NCBI GenBank assembly: GCA_024704765.1
Contig: JAKMXF010000363.1
Location: 153,521-217,520, forward strand
Source: Oopsacas minuta
Taxonomy: Eukaryota > Porifera > Hexactinellida > Lyssacinosida > Leucopsacidae
Length of the DNA: 64,000 nucleotides
Reading direction: 5' to 3'
Made by a program: the position numbers and the translations under genes. A model generated the notes under the pieces. It saw only the letters and a list, made by a program, of their open reading frames with translations. It searched no databases and was not told the origin of the DNA. Below, piece by piece: positions 11,501-25,075 of this stretch (positions within the stretch are counted from its first letter, which is position 1; the number at the start of each line of letters is the position of its first letter).

Positions 11501-12195
11501 TGTCTCCCTTTCTTACAACACCAAAGTATTGCCGCGATGATACATAGAGCAACTATAATCGTTCCGGTGGGTATTAACTTGTAGTAGTAGAGATGTGGAT
11601 TTTCTAAAATGATAAACCAAATGAATGACGAGCCTTGCATTAGGTAACAGTGATATTCGCCTAATAGCAAGTTCATACATTAGTGAGGGAAATGTCCACA
11701 TACGACTTGCTAATAGGTGAAGTCCACAGTACATAAGCTTCCCCTTCTAAACGGGAGAACAGGAGAGTTCGCTATTAGTTACTATCCTTTACCTCCTGGA
11801 AACTTGCTAAATAATGGCGAACACTCCTGTAGATCAATACAACGAAGTTACTCATTGAAATGTGGGCGAATGTGCACGTGCGTCAATTGCAGACTCACTT
11901 TTATAATCACAATCCTCCAGTATACACCATCTGATAAAATCAAACTTGACAAAATCTCACTCATTTCGTAATACACAATTGACTAATTCTGTAATATAAT
12001 ATTGAATTGTATACAAACTGAAATAACATACTATCCCCAATCAAAGATCACTTATATACCTATACAAGGCTAATGAGCTCTTTACTATTGAACATTTGGT
12101 CAATCATATATTATTAGCGATAATTAATGGAATTTTGGCCCAAAATACTAATTCCAATTAATTAATATTAGTATAAACTTACCAAAAGCATTCAT
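8507..12195 (-). CDS. single-pass membrane protein R1-left with Ser-rich tail
   Basis: Exons read on the minus strand: start ATG at 12195 (MNAF, donor at 12183); 11988-11899 (LVNCVLRNERDFVKF); a piece at about 11750-11640 with GEYHCYLM, an Ig-like Tyr-x-Cys; 11603-11479 with one membrane helix (TGTIIVALCIIAAILWCC) followed by KKGRQNGDPVPK; a 20-nt exon ending near 10046 (AQGDAER); GAQPNPGS at about 9930-9901; a tail exon at about 9845-9621 with SYGRGP; then exons to TAA or TAG at 8507 (EGSNCKFCRE). A single helix followed by a basic stop-transfer suggests a type I receptor with a tyrosine-containing cytoplasmic tail. The Ig-like part needs a frame change between SKSYVD and GEYHC. I do not recognise the family. 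Confidence 0.55.
10140..11460. other. large intron of R1-left
   Basis: No exon is supported between the membrane-helix exon and the 20-nt exon, apart from a short candidate near 10370. The 10879-11103 frame is mirrored in the right copy at 59769-59993, but on the opposite sense to the gene. It is probably a conserved piece of intron rather than a gene. Confidence 0.5.
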
Positions 12196-12324
12196 CTGTA
12201 AGTGTGTATTTGATATAAATATTCTAATATTAAAGAAATAGATTTCCAAGTAAGATTAATTATCGAGATATTAAAAAGTACCTGGCGCATGCGCTAATAT
12301 ATTAAATAGTGGGGTGTAGAGTAT

Positions 12325-13100
12325 AATATTCGTAGTATCAATCTAGATATAACATTCATTTATTTTAGCAAACCATAAAACATATCTTTGAAATTTTTGA
12401 AATTTTGTTATTTAGTAAACCATAACATTAAATTTCGAATTTTGTATAAGAATAACCTTACTCAGTTTGGCAGTGCCAAATACTCAATTTGGACGGTAAC
12501 CTACACAAGCTAGAGTATCAACAACATCCCACGGCCCACCAAGCTCATTTATTCTCTAAATCGATTTCAATCATTGGACGAAAAGAACCCAATTTATATT
12601 AAAGAAAATAAAAGTGGATGAAAAGAATATTGATTATTATAAAAATTAAATAAAACTAAAAACTAAACTAAATAAAACTAACACTAAATAATTCTTCTAA
12701 GAGCTAGTATACCTAAAAGTGAAAGAACAATGTTAAAGAAGGTAGAAAGAGAAATACATATAGAAATGAACAGAATTGGAGGAATTCAGATCTAAATTCC
12801 TCTGCATACTTGCCAACTCCTTACAATATGTTTTCCTGTGTAAATTGTCAAAATCTTTGTATTTCACATTGCTTCCTAGAATTGATATCCAAATCAATTA
12901 TTTCGAATTTATGGCTCATTATATAACTATTAAAACTCTAAATAATCGTGTAATTCACACTAGGATTTGAAGAAATATCCATGGCTAATCCAGGATCCCA
13001 AAAGGGTTGACAAGTATTCTTTGTATATTTATCCTATTGTATTTCCTGAATGAAGCAAGCGTGCTACATCAAGCAGTTGCTCAGTAAGATAATAATTACC
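12325..13100. other. spacer between R1-left and Musashi-like gene
   Basis: AT-rich, with no supported exon. It begins with a 27-bp word (TAATATTCGTAGTATCAATC and the bases after it) that is repeated at 53384-53410. It may include the untranslated 3' end of the Musashi-like gene. Confidence 0.5.
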
Positions 13101-16100
13101 TATGCCATAATTGGCCGTGCAATAATCTATTGAGTAAGATTTCACATTTAAAATGTGTAAACTAATTAGCACAAACTCAAAGAGATCCTAGAATTTGTTT
13201 ATATGCAGAATTCGTACTAACCAAAGCAAGCAATTCTCATTATTCATAAAGAATAGTCTTATGAAGTTATACTAACATCCCTGGTTTAATTAATGTAATA
13301 AAGTAAATGTTAAACGACTTACATTTGGCCAATAAGCTTGCTGCCCCTCCTCCTCTGACATAGCACACAACACTAAAATGATAATTAATAATTAATTGGT
13401 ACTAGTATAATGGGTATATACTCCATTCTAGCCAAACAGAGCCAAGTAATGCCTGTTAAGGTAGGAAACCCGGCCCGGGTTTTGATACCCGTTCATTGAA
13501 GCTCGGACTTTTGGTTGGTTTGACCGAACCGGACTCAGGCCTGTGTTCGCCCGAATGAAGGGCTTTCGAGCCTATACTTTAGGTCCCTGAATAAATGTGG
13601 AATGAAATTTCAAAAATAATTTCTTCTCATTCCAATATGCAAATGTAAATAGTTATTCCTCATATCTGGGTTGGACAAGGTGGATATCAAAGTTGATCAC
13701 AGATTTTTTAGAAGGCAGGCTTGGGGCTGCGTCTGACCGCCAAAAATCGGGACAATTCAGTATTCGCATGTATACTGGCAAATTATGAAACGAATCTGAC
13801 TAACACAACCAACTTGATAATAGGCGAACACCACTGTACATTGAATAACCAATAAATTAACTTACTATAGACTTGATCAGGTGATCCGGTAGGGAAGTAA
13901 GGGAAATAATGTACAAATTTTCTATAGTAGGGACTATAGATGCTATAGCAAGGCTCCTGAGGATAGTATCCCATGAATCGATACTCGCTAGCATTTCCAT
14001 CATTATAGTCCAGGTAGCATTCTATATAGATATATTGTGGTAGTTAGTTAGTTAGTTAGTTTGTTTGTATATTTGTTTGTTTGTTTGTTTGTTTGTTTGT
14101 TTGTTTGTTTGTTTGTTCGTTGGTTTGTTTGTTCGTTTGTTTTGTTTAGTTTGTTTATTCATTATTTATTTGTTTGTATGCATGATTTCTCATTTGCTTA
14201 CTTGATTGTTTGGTTGTTCATTGTTTATCTATTTTGTATGTGTTGGTTAGTTCATATTTATTTCTGTAATAGTATATTCGTTCATTAATTTGAATATTGT
14301 TGTTGTTGTTGTTGTTGTTTGTAATACAACTTTAGCGGAGGAAGTAAGATATTTAGGAGATTATGTTTAAGTGAGACGTAGCTTATTTTAGTATTAGTCT
14401 GGATTACAAAAATAACGATACATCTTTCTACGTTCGGACAGGTAACACACTCAAAATTGGTAGAAAAATCAGACAGTGCAAGTACTCTAATTTAATAGCT
14501 CACCTCTATCAGGTTTCTTCGGCCTTGGAACAGTTCCATCCTTTGGTTGAGCACGTTTCGTCTCCACCTGTGTAATATTATTAATTTAATAATATATGCG
14601 AATACGGAAACTCAACTTTTTAGTAATTACATTTGTATCGTGAATGAATGTGCAAGGAAAAACAAAAGCACAATAGCGAATAAACTCATTAACATAACTG
14701 TATGATTTATGGTATGTGGCAGTGGCGGATACTAGCTAGTGGGGGCCAATATTTTCGGTGAAAGTGTGATTTCATTAGTTCGTGAACAAAATATTATTCA
14801 AGCTTGATAATGATGAAGAAAGTAAACTTATGAATTGTGATCAAGTTGAAAACACAGCGATACGAAATTTTGATAATTATGTAATTTGTTTTGAGCACCC
14901 CCTCAATAATTTCCAGTGTCCGTCACTGGTATGTGGCATGAATTATAGATATACACTAGCCAAGTACAAGTGCATGTATTAAATGGATACTATAGTAAAA
15001 CCCATAAAAGATGAATACTTTTCTCGGTGCCAAATGTTATCATTGCTACAAACAGAACACCTTACATATGTGTATATTTTGACTGGTCCCCAGGGTGTTC
15101 ACTTCCTGAAGAAATTACTGTACGTTAAACCCTTTACGTGAGCTATTTGAACGGATTAACATACGTCTAAGTCAATCTCGAATTAGGACAATTGACATCA
15201 TTTGACTTGTATATAAATTTCATTATAATGAAGTATGTATTATACAAATCGCTCAATGAAGCTTTAATCGTGTAGACTATCTTGGTAATGCTAACACCAA
15301 ATGAAGATGGAAATTTGTACTTGTAAAAGTTAAAATTATCCAGTATTTCGTAGTACAGTACTCTGCTTAATATAACCACGGTTAATCGGGTCACTTGACA
15401 AGAAACAGAACCATACAAATAGTGTTAAATACTCCGGTTAATAGAACCAACACTATTAAACGGAGTCTACTGTATACTCCTAATAATTATTAATTAATTA
15501 ATATACAAAATAACCAATCTCTAAATTTATATACAGTGGAACCCGGAAATACGGTCACCCACGGGACCGAGAAAAATGGCCGTAATTGTGAAACTTGTTA
15601 ATGTCTATAGTATATTAAACGGGACTTTAAACAGTGGTTGGTATATCGAGGTGGCCGCTATTCTGGGGTGGCCGTTAAGCGGGGTTCCACTGTACGTTAT
15701 ACTTTCTGAATGCAATTAACATTCCTAAGAAATTAATACAATTTTTACAGAAATAACTTAACTAATCCCATACACTTCTCATAATAATTAAATACACTCA
15801 AAAACTTATTAAAAACTACCATCAACTTGGATACCATAAGGGGTTAAAGGAATTTAATTAAATTATTAAAGGCGGGCAAGTAATTAATGTTTAAAATATT
15901 AATAAGATTATACAAAGAATTCAATTATATAAATTACTAATACTTAAGTGAATGAAATTAAACACAAGGAAATTATCAAAGAAGTAAAGCAGTATTATCC
16001 GCACATTTGTTAGAAATATTACAGATATACAAGATGATACGAGTCTGGTGTGGCTTTTGTGGGTCTGTTTGACATGTAATTTAATAATTTTAAGCTTAGA

Positions 16101-19100
16101 ATAGCTAATCTAATCAAGTAAATTGATCTTATCTATCCAGTGTTATTAAAATACATATTGGCTTTGAGAAATGATATTTTATAGTGAATAATGAAATATA
16201 CTTGCGTAACGTATAATATACAAACAGACATATACAGTCAACTTTCGTTATATCGAAGCTCATGGGACCGCGATAATTACTTAGATATAATCGAAATAAT
16301 CTATGTTACATTTACGGTTTGAGTCATATTTGTACAAATCAAGACTTCAATATAAGCGGGTATTTCAATTTTTTCTTGTTCGATATAACAGGAATTGACT
16401 ATAAGTAAATGTAAACAGACTAACCTTCTTGCCATTAATGAAGTGAAACTGTTGACAACAAATCTCATCTACTGTGTCACACTTGTCATACGTCACAAAT
16501 CCAAATCCTAGAAATGCCAGAAGTGAAACATTACCATATATGGTTGTGTTACTTGATTGTAGAACTCATTTTGTGATTTTGTAGAATGTAGAGTTATTTT
16601 CCTGAGGTACCATTATTCGAATAATGGATTTTTGGTTTACAAATTTTGTTATATAATCTGCCAGTGGCGGCGCTACTGGTGGGCACAGGTTATTAAACGG
16701 TGGCATACTTACATAAATTAGGTGAGCCTCACCCTCGCGTCGCCTCTGATAATCTGCTAGCAATTTTATAATTATCGTATACACTAGAACTCGGGTAATA
16801 CGAATACACACTATCTAAGTGTACGTCTAATCCGAATAGTGAAAGTATCATAATGTACAGGAAGTGATTGTTGTTTAAAAGAAGGAGTAAAATATCAAGC
16901 GAATATATATCTTATCCGAGTATACTACTGTCATTGGTTAGCAGCTATCATGGTGAATACATACATAAATATACATTGAGTGTGACATACCTTTGTGCTT
17001 ATTCGTTGACTTGTCGAAGATAAGCATAGCCTCTACTATCTGTGTAATATAATAAAGTTAATAATGAATATTTTCAGTAGATGGGGGTATGAAATTCGTA
17101 ACCATCGAAATAGGCCATTCCTTTAATGTCATTCCATGAAAATGAGGGATAAACTGATAAAAATAGAACTCAACATTTTAATAATCTGAGCAAGAAAATA
17201 CCAACTGACTGACCATTCGGGAATAGATATACAGTGTAGCTTTCATAAACGGGGGAGGCAGATACGCCGAAAAATTTGGAGATTCGTTTGTGGAGATTCA
17301 TTACTTTACTATAGGACTAGGAATTCAGTATATTTCTCACTCCATATCCAGGAGTTCCCCGTCACTACAGGCGTTTGTGAAGTTACACTATACTAGAGTT
17401 TCACGATGCATATTTTCGTCTTGGGGATATTAATTTCCAAATTTGTTGATGCATTAGAAGATGTGTATAATAAATTACGTCATGAAACTAAACAGATTAT
17501 TACTTACATTCCCAAAATCTTTGAAATAATCGTATACATCATCTTGACTCGTGTCAGATGAAATTCCACCTACGAATAGCTTCTTCGTCTAACAAGAAAC
17601 ATAAACACTCATAAATAGTTACAAGTATAAGCATCAATAGTTTGTATTTTGTCTGTCGAATTTTTTAAGAGATCGGATTAGTGTATCAAAAGATGTGCCA
17701 TTTTTTATCACCTCTCCCATACAAACCAATCCATTTTAATTCGTATACGAGCCTTTGGCTCGTCGCTTCCCGATGAACTCGTCGCATTGCGCCTCGAGGT
17801 ATCCATTATTCTCCAAATTGACGGTCTCATTGAGTATTATAATATAAATATATTTAGAACAATGTAATTCACAAATATACGTATATGGTATATATGTTAT
17901 TGAATTATTCTGTATGATCAACCCCATTCGTAGCCGTTGAGAGCAAGTATCTACGTAAATTTTGAGATTTTACTAATTTCTACTTACATTACTCCAGACC
18001 CCAACTAAATCACGGGGCATTCAGCTTGAGCTCACAAGATTTCAAGCAGCACAACGCAACTGAATAGGTAGTGGATGACATGTGGGACTGCGTTTATAGC
18101 CAAATAATATACTCAAGCAGGATTAACTATATATATATACACAGATTTAATATATTATATTACTCACTCTTCTAGCAGTTATTTTCTTAGGGATTGCTCT
18201 CTTTGGGTCAATCTAAATAAATATTGGAAAAAGAATAAATCGACATAAACAGATAACTCAATTGCTTTTGTGTGTGTTTCAAATTACACAATTATAACTT
18301 AATAATAATCTCTTAATAGAATTAAGATTATTAACAAAATTCCTGAGGAAACTATAAACGTCACTCAAATAACTGAATTAATATGAACATATGTGATGTA
18401 TGATAAAGGTTGCAAACGGCTTGCTTGTATTGTATGATGAAATATATAGTGACATACCAGCATATTTAATGCAATCAAAATTATTACATTTCATAGACAA
18501 GCAGATAAGCTTAAATAACAATTAATACAATAAAACTCTACATAAATGGGACAAAGGTTGGGAGCGATGAATGGACAACAAAAATGATTAATAATAATAT
18601 ACTAGCATGATGAACTTCACCGCGTTTTCTATAATTTTATCTGTCATAATTATTACTAGTATTATTCCAGGTAATCTCATTTTGGTGACGTAACACGCTC
18701 CTTACGAGATCCAAATACTTGGATTTATGTGCTAAAGGATCAATTCGTATACCTAAGTGGGACAATTTATGTAAAAAGGATTCTGATTGAAAACAGTCGA
18801 ATTCGAAATATTTTGCCACAAACAAACCCCGCGAAAGTTACCAATTATAATAGTATAATGAGATATATTGGACATACCTTCTTTCTGTTAAGCACTATTG
18901 GCTCTCTCTCATGTTCATTCAACACGCGATCCACTGATGCAGCATCTGCAAATGTGACGAAACCGAATCCTCTATCAAATATAAAGATGATTGAAAATGA
19001 CCATCACGTAAGTAGTAAGTAATAAATTTGATTGATGTGTAATTACTGCTATCATCACTATTATACGTATTTGTTGATTAGAAATTTATTAGTTCAATCG

Positions 19101-22100
19101 TTTGTTGATATTCTAAATTCAATTTATATTATTGAATTGCAATTGTCTGTTTGTCAGTTGCCAAAGTAAGGTCGTATTATGAAATTTATGTTTGACAATT
19201 CGACCTTTCCTTGGCAACAGGCAGACTGATTTGCTAATTATTCGAGATAATGAATCAATTTAACAAATATTTAATTGTGTGTTGCAGTCGACTCCTGGTA
19301 TATCGAAGCTCAAGTGACCACGATAATCACTTCGATATATCCATGTTCGATAATCGATATAACTGGAGTTGACTGTAAGCATATACAACTTAATATGGAG
19401 TTCGCAAGAGGAAAGTTTCCACGAAAAGTGCTAAGCAAAACTTGCAATAATTTCATTCTTATTATGGAAGTATACTTACCAACTGAACTCTATTGAAGGA
19501 CTATGTCATTTAGAAATATTGTCGGTAATCATGATAAAAATAATAAGAGTAACTTTGGTGCAATTCACAAACTAGAGATTCCGCAGAATAATAGTCAGTT
19601 GACATATGACGGAGTTGACGCCTGATTCAAATAAGTTATCATAAAATAGTAATTGGAACTTAGCAACTCTCAAAGACTAAGAATAGATATTTGTTGTTTA
19701 TGTAAGTTTTTGGGTGCAATTCAACAACAATTCGAATTTATAATGTCAAAAACAAGTTAGACAAAATAGCTAAAAACCGGTAATCATTATCAAATGGGGT
19801 AAAGTCACGAACCTCTCCATGTATACAGGGGATTCGGTGGAATTTCAAAAGGTTCAAATGTTAGGAACTCATAATTTCCAACCCTCCAGGATTATCCAAG
19901 GGTTTTACAAGAATTCAAGGATGTTGCAAATTTATGTGTATTTTTCCAAATAATTTCCTGAAGTTGCTATATATGGATGTAAACTTGGAAATCCAGGAAA
20001 ATTAGTATTTGGGCTTGGTAAGTATGGGAACTTTACCATATATATACAGTGGACTCAGCTTAGTTCGTTCGATTCAGTCAATTTGTCTTAATCAGGGTAA
20101 GTTCCTGATTAAACAAACTACAGTCAGGGCCTCTTATTGTGAACACCCACGGGACCCAAAATCTTGTTCATACTATAGAGACATCACATTATGGGAACTT
20201 AACACGAATAACGAATTATATGGGAATGATAATAATGAGGAAAGTAGCTTGGTTAATTACTTCATAATAAGAGACACGGACTAAATTGTAATAATACCTA
20301 TGGACAGGATATTTCGTGGATAAGTTTACCGGTTAAACAGCAGTTATAATCTATAATTACTTAATTAGTAAACGTTCATTTGACATTATAGTTAATGATA
20401 TTGTGTATACATTTATGAAATATATTTACCTCGATCGCTTTGTTAGACTGTATTTCATTACTACGACTTCACTAATTTCTCCAAACCTGGAAAACACACG
20501 GTTGAGTTCATCTAAAATATATCAAAAATAAATATATTACCTGTATTAGAATATATTACCTGTATTAGAATATATTCAAAAGTTACAAAATTATATTATT
20601 TAATTTTTCCGTAAGGCAACAGTTAGAGCCTTTATATTCTTAGAAAGTGATTTCTCGTAGTGCTAACCAGGCTATTCCTGGAAGCAATTTGTTGAGAAGG
20701 GGGTTTTTGGGGATACAAATTTGTATTAGCTTCTAAGGGAATTTACAAGCGGTCTACAATTAGATAGCTCTAATTCAGAGGTGCCCAACTAGATTTAATT
20801 GCGGGCCACATGGACCAATTTATAAATCTCAGATGTATTTTGAGAAAATTCATTGGAATATCCAAATTTCTACCCCTCGATATCAACTTTCCTTTTCTTA
20901 GAACAAGGCTCCATTAATATAAATGATATCTATATTCTACAGGTAATTTGGGAGATGAGTAAACGCAGTATCTGAATTTCAATTATAAGCTTAGAATTAT
21001 TCTAGTTTATATTTATACACCGCTACGGATTATTATTACTAAACACATGCACCTGTCGTGTATTGAAAATGAATAAGAATCCTCAAAATGTCAAATATAA
21101 TGAAATTTGACACCCAGTATGAATGCTATAGAAATGTGGCTCAGGAATTATTCATGAATAATTAGTATATATTACAAAGTGCAAATTCTTAGTGCATGCT
21201 TGCGCGGGCCGTATGTTGGGCACCCCTGCTCTAAATTGATATTCTCGTCTCTTATACGGCATTATTAAAAATAATCTCTAATGAATGCAATCGTATTTAC
21301 AGTATCCTTGGATACCTTTCAACTATCTCTTGTTTATGGCCTTGGAAGGGTGTAGGCAATGAGCCAACATATCGTGTGTGGCGATCCATCAAAGTCAAGC
21401 AATTAATTAGATCACTTTTTGTATTTCAAATTTCAAAGTGAAACTAAAACGTATTAATTGGTCATTTTAAGATCATTATTAGAATCCAATAAGAAAATCC
21501 GCGCCAGAACAAAATTTAATATATTTATAGATTTAGTTAGGAAATTAGCTCTCATTAAAATGAATTTATTATTGAAGGATAATATAATTCTACTCGCTAG
21601 AAGTGAGCTTAAGATATGTGTTATAATTATAGACAGGATATGGTTGATGAGAATTCAGTAAATTAATGATGATTAAAATTGATCTGAAACCTAATGACGA
21701 GTACAGATTAGTAGTACTTTTAAGAAATAAGTTTGGAGTACCAGAACTAAATGTAATGATAGAATATAATGAAAAGAACCAGACTGACTCAGGTTTTAGC
21801 TTTTGGCGACTTATCAAAAGCGTATTGGTTTATAAATAAACACTTCTTGAAATATATGTTTGAAAATTGCAAAAAGAATTGTGACAGCCCGCGAAAGTAT
21901 CAAGGAAGCGAAGTGAATAGTGTAAAGAGGGAGTTTCAAGTGTGGTAAATATCTCGTGACCTTCCGAAGTGTCCCTTAATGTGAATTAACAACATTATGC
22001 CCGGTCACAGGGAGGTTAGAGGCTTTGCTCACGCCAAAAAATGCAATTTTCTAGAAATTCAGTCATCCTTCTGTCAATGTAATCATCTTTCAATTAGAAA

Positions 22101-23500
22101 ATATTCAAATGACACTGTAATATGAAATGGTAAAGTTCAAAGATCCAAGAATATAATGATAACATGAAATATAGAACAAAATTGTCAAAAACATTATAAT
22201 CTCAGAACTAATAAATATTACTTTTACGAGGGACGGTGTATATGGATAAATTGAGAGGGCGAAAAAGTAACGGGAAAATGTAAACAAAGGGGTAGGCATT
22301 AGTGAATGTATCTCATGGCGAATTGTGAATTTTATAGCCACATAAATCAAAAGAAAAAACCGATACAGAAATACATTTCAAGCATAAAACGGGTAATTAT
22401 ATTGGCCCAATAAAATGATAATATTGCTTTTAGAAGTTCTCAATGATGACTGATTAGGCCACGCAAAATACATTACTTGTTTCTCATCCATCTCTTTCTG
22501 CGAAATAGGGGCGGGGAGCGGGGGGCGGCTATTATTCTTATTTTTTGGTTAGCGTCATTTTACTAATTTATTTAAACTATCTCGTTAATACGAAATTCTG
22601 ATAAGACTAACAATATTCGTACATAATCAGGTCCCTACAATCGTACTTCAATGGATATTACTCCGGTTTATGAACTCCGGAAAGGCGAATAAATTTTAAC
22701 CTTACGGACGGTCCATTGGTGTTCGTATTAAGCTTACACTGTATATGGAAAACTAATATTCACTTCCTCTCTATAATCTGAATTATTGTACAATTATATG
22801 AGAGAATTATAATTCGCAGTTCGCATAAACGACTCAAACTATCTTTCTATGCTTTAAATGTAAAATGAAATTCTGGTATATGTGCCATACAGGGAGGGGT
22901 GTTTGGGCCTGACTCGGACAGGTTTGAGTCTTGGACGAAAATTCACACCTGACAAAATTATGATGCCATTGCCACCTTTTTGAATTTTCGAAAAATCACA
23001 TGATTAGCCACACTGCTCAGCGATCTAGCAAGCGAAGGGCGCTAGTGTTAAATAATTAGCTTGTTTCGAAGATGCTCATCTGTGAATATAAGTATTAAAT
23101 AAAGATATGTAATAAAATATAATAAATTGCCGAGGAGGGAGATTAAATGGGGCAGGCGGGGATGATAAACAAGTATATTATTCATTAATAATTGTTTGCA
23201 TATTTTCTAAATATATTTTGTGAATAATTAGGCGATTAAAGATGGAATTATGTTTGATTTGAGAACTTGAATATTCATAACTACAGAACTGCATGAGGGA
23301 TTGAGAAATAATTAGAGGTAGAAGTTAGCTGCGAAAACTACAGTTCAAATCAGCTGTTTATAAAATGCATTGCGTTAAGTTCAAAATGAAAAAATGAACA
23401 AAATTAACTCACCATCACTAGTGCTGTAGGGTAGACCTCCTACAAAGATTTTCGAAGCATCCCCATAGTCAAAGTTGGGAGATCGCTCATTAACTGGCAT
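13101..23500 (-). CDS. MSI: Musashi-type RNA-binding protein, two RRMs
   Basis: Musashi proteins bind UAG-containing mRNA 3'UTRs and regulate translation. Exons with good GT-AG borders and matching phases: 23500-23413, 20511-20430, 18971-18878, 18212-18168, 17588-17508, 17039-16991, 16507-16425, 14567-14504, 14021-13866, 13372-13323 and about 13133-13101. RRM1 has KIFVGGLPYSTSDDEL (RNP2) and RGFGFVTF (RNP1). The linker IDPKRAIPKK is followed by RRM2 with KKLFVGGISS, AMLIFDKSTNKHKGFGFVTY and VETKRAQPKD, the last being the Musashi/DAZAP1-type end. A Tyr-rich C-terminal part follows. The final exon and stop were not resolved. Exon 1 sits in the left arm of a fold-back repeat that also carries an altered second copy of it. 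Confidence 0.87.
14041..14320. repeat. (GTTT)n microsatellite and related low-complexity DNA
   Basis: GTTA units pass into a long GTTT array (about 14060-14160) and decay into TTGTT words, with a GTT run at about 14300-14320. It lies in an intron of the Musashi-like gene, and the open frame through it is a by-product of the repeat. Confidence 0.9.
15534..15692. mobile_element. TA-flanked MITE, CAGTGGAACCC ends
   Basis: A 159-bp element starting CAGTGGAACCCGG and ending GGGGTTCCACTG, bounded by TA on both sides (15532-15533 and 15693-15694). It has the inverted ends and TA target of Tc1/mariner/pogo-type non-autonomous elements. It lies in a Musashi intron. Confidence 0.85.
16235..16401. mobile_element. 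TA-flanked MITE, CAGTCAACT ends
   Basis: Begins CAGTCAACTTTCGTTATATCG and ends with a diverged inverse (CGATATAACAGGAATTGACTA), with TA on both sides. It lies in the Musashi intron just beside the RRM2 exon. Confidence 0.75.
17745..17815 (-). repeat. hairpin-rich dispersed repeat, 3' end only
   Basis: Reverse complement of the hairpin end found in the 28 kb, 38 kb, 41 kb and 50 kb copies: ACGAGCCTTTGGCTCGT, then TCGCTTC, then GCATTGCGCCTCGAGG. The rest of the repeat is not evident here. Confidence 0.7.
19285..19375. mobile_element. short MITE, CAGTCGACTCC ends
   Basis: A 91-bp palindrome-like element from CAGTCGACTCCTGGTATATC to CGATATAACTGGAGTTGACTG. The inner halves are also complementary. 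It is related to the element at 16235-16401. Confidence 0.75.
20048..20285. mobile_element. probable MITE fragments (CAGTGGACTC type)
   Basis: CAGTGGACTCAGCTTAGTTC at about 20048 and CAGTCAGGGCCTCTTATTG at about 20131 are typical MITE-end words, and AATAAGAGACACGGACT at about 20266 is a rough inverse of the second. The boundaries are not clean. Confidence 0.4.
20776..21228. mobile_element. non-autonomous hAT element
   Basis: The 453-bp element begins CAGAGGTGCCCAACTAG and ends GTTGGGCACCCCTG. Flanks CTCTAATT (20768-20775) and CTCTAAAT (21229-21236) form a near-perfect 8-bp target duplication. CAGNGGTGCCCAAC ends and an 8-bp target are hallmarks of the hAT superfamily. It has no transposase and lies in a Musashi intron. 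Confidence 0.85.
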
Positions 23501-24619
23501 TTTTTCTAACAACAACGTGCAGATAATAATAAGTAATATAGGACTAAAACTATGCAGGTGCCAAAAAGGAAAAAATATAAAGTTTCAAGCTTTATATAGT
23601 CAAAAGGGTTCACTGAAATTTGATATTTTTCCTATCATCAGCCTTGGGTACAATTGCAGAATCTTACACCCCCCAACTATTTTAATGTGGTCAAAAATTC
23701 CTATATGCACCGTTCAAGAGCTCGTTGAGAAGAGTTGATAGAGCTAAGAACTCCAAAATCGGAATAAAATCGACAAAGTTACGAAAAATTTACTTCCTAA
23801 GCCAAATCCTATGATGGGGGAGAATTTATTACTCACTATAGTCAAATTGTATTGATTTATACATTACAATTACCATAGGAATGCTCATACTGTTGATATT
23901 GCGGTTATACACGCGTGTTACTCTACTCTTTCATGCTCATTTGTTTGCTATCCAGTGTATTTCACTGCAGGTAATTATTCTTGTTACTTTAAAGGAAAGC
24001 AGGTCACAAGATAATGCTGTCTGCAACACTAAATATTATACAGTACAACATTGCATTTAATATTTCATACAGTGGCACCTCGATAATTCGAACCTAGTTA
24101 ATGGAATTCCCGATATGACGCATTATTTGCATATATTCTGTTACCTTTAATCGTAGTTCAATTTGTATTACTCCGGCCTTGGCAAACCAATTTTGATCTT
24201 TCGTTTGTGTTCGTATCAATGTTAGAAACAATTCATGTACTATTTAATCGCATAGTTATTGATCCAGCTTCTCTCCAGGTGCCTTAGTAATGTTGGAACA
24301 ACTTATGATAGTGGACAGAGTATTATATATATGACACCTCATGGCTGGATATAATACTATGGGTAGTAGTTATATTTGGAGTAACTAATTAGTATTAAGC
24401 TTTCTATCTACTACTTTAACTACAAATCTACAATATAACAAGTACTGCTACAAAAGAAACACCAAAGCAGAAGTATGATACTAATTACAGGTTACTGATA
24501 ACTATCAAAACAGTTAGACAACTGGATATTGTTTCCTTATTTCCATGATAAGGTTGGAGAAACTACCTCGTCCATATTCTTTCTGCCAACAAACTTCAGA
24601 TAAGTGAGTATCTAAAAGT

Positions 24620-25075
24620 ACGGGGTTAGTAGTCATGCAATTCCTCAGCCGTTTCTCCGCACCACCCCATATACTCTCAGCTGTTTGTGTATGTACGCTT
24701 GTAGTAGGGTCAACAAAATTGAAACTATGGTTGACGGTGAGAGGCTGAAACTTGCAGCAGGGATAGAATTATACGAAGTATGATAGTGCCCAGAAGAATA
24801 TATCTCTGGACTAGAGGAATTAATGTTGCAGCCGACCTGTCTTGATCAGGTATCATAAAGGTATCTTTTGTCTCTCAATCTATTCCTCCAAGTACCCATT
24901 GACCTGATAGCATACGACCTCTTGAATACTTTCGATGTCCAAACTTTGATTCATCTATTTCTACAATATGCCCAGGCCCTCCAATTGTTTGAGGATTGAC
25001 TAAAAAATCTTCAACACATAGGTCTCTGAGGGAGTTCTTCCAGTCTGTTATAGTAGGCTCTCCCCACCCAGATTC
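24620..25075 (-). pseudogene. Merlin-type (ISXO2-like) transposase remnant, copy 1
   Basis: Merlin elements carry a DDE transposase related to bacterial IS1016/ISXO2. The minus strand reads NPQTIGGPGHIVEIDESKFG, then HRKYSRGRML, SGQWVLGGID, a TGA, ETKDTFMIP and DQDRSAATLIPLIQRYI. The first catalytic Asp region (EIDESKFG) and the DRSAATL block are typical. The TGA after LGGID replaces a codon that is usually Arg in relatives. Later parts shift frame and lose the third acidic block. Copy 2 at 46230-46690 shares the TGA. It cannot encode an active enzyme. Confidence 0.8.

Larger units (their letters stand above)
5459..12322. repeat. inverted segmental duplication, left copy
   Basis: This block reappears in reverse complement at 58523-64000 and beyond. 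Homology runs from the cyclin-Y exon, through two membrane-protein genes, to a sharp end near the word GTGGGGTGTAGAGTATA at 12311-12324. Divergence is uneven: introns and some exons match closely, others have several-base changes. The left copy contains an extra tandem duplication (about 6700-7880 against 8810-9720) that is absent on the right. Confidence 0.9.

Noticed and set aside
14061-14288. Phe/Val/Cys-rich 75-codon frame
   Set aside because: Pure by-product of the GTTT array inside an intron of the Musashi-like gene.
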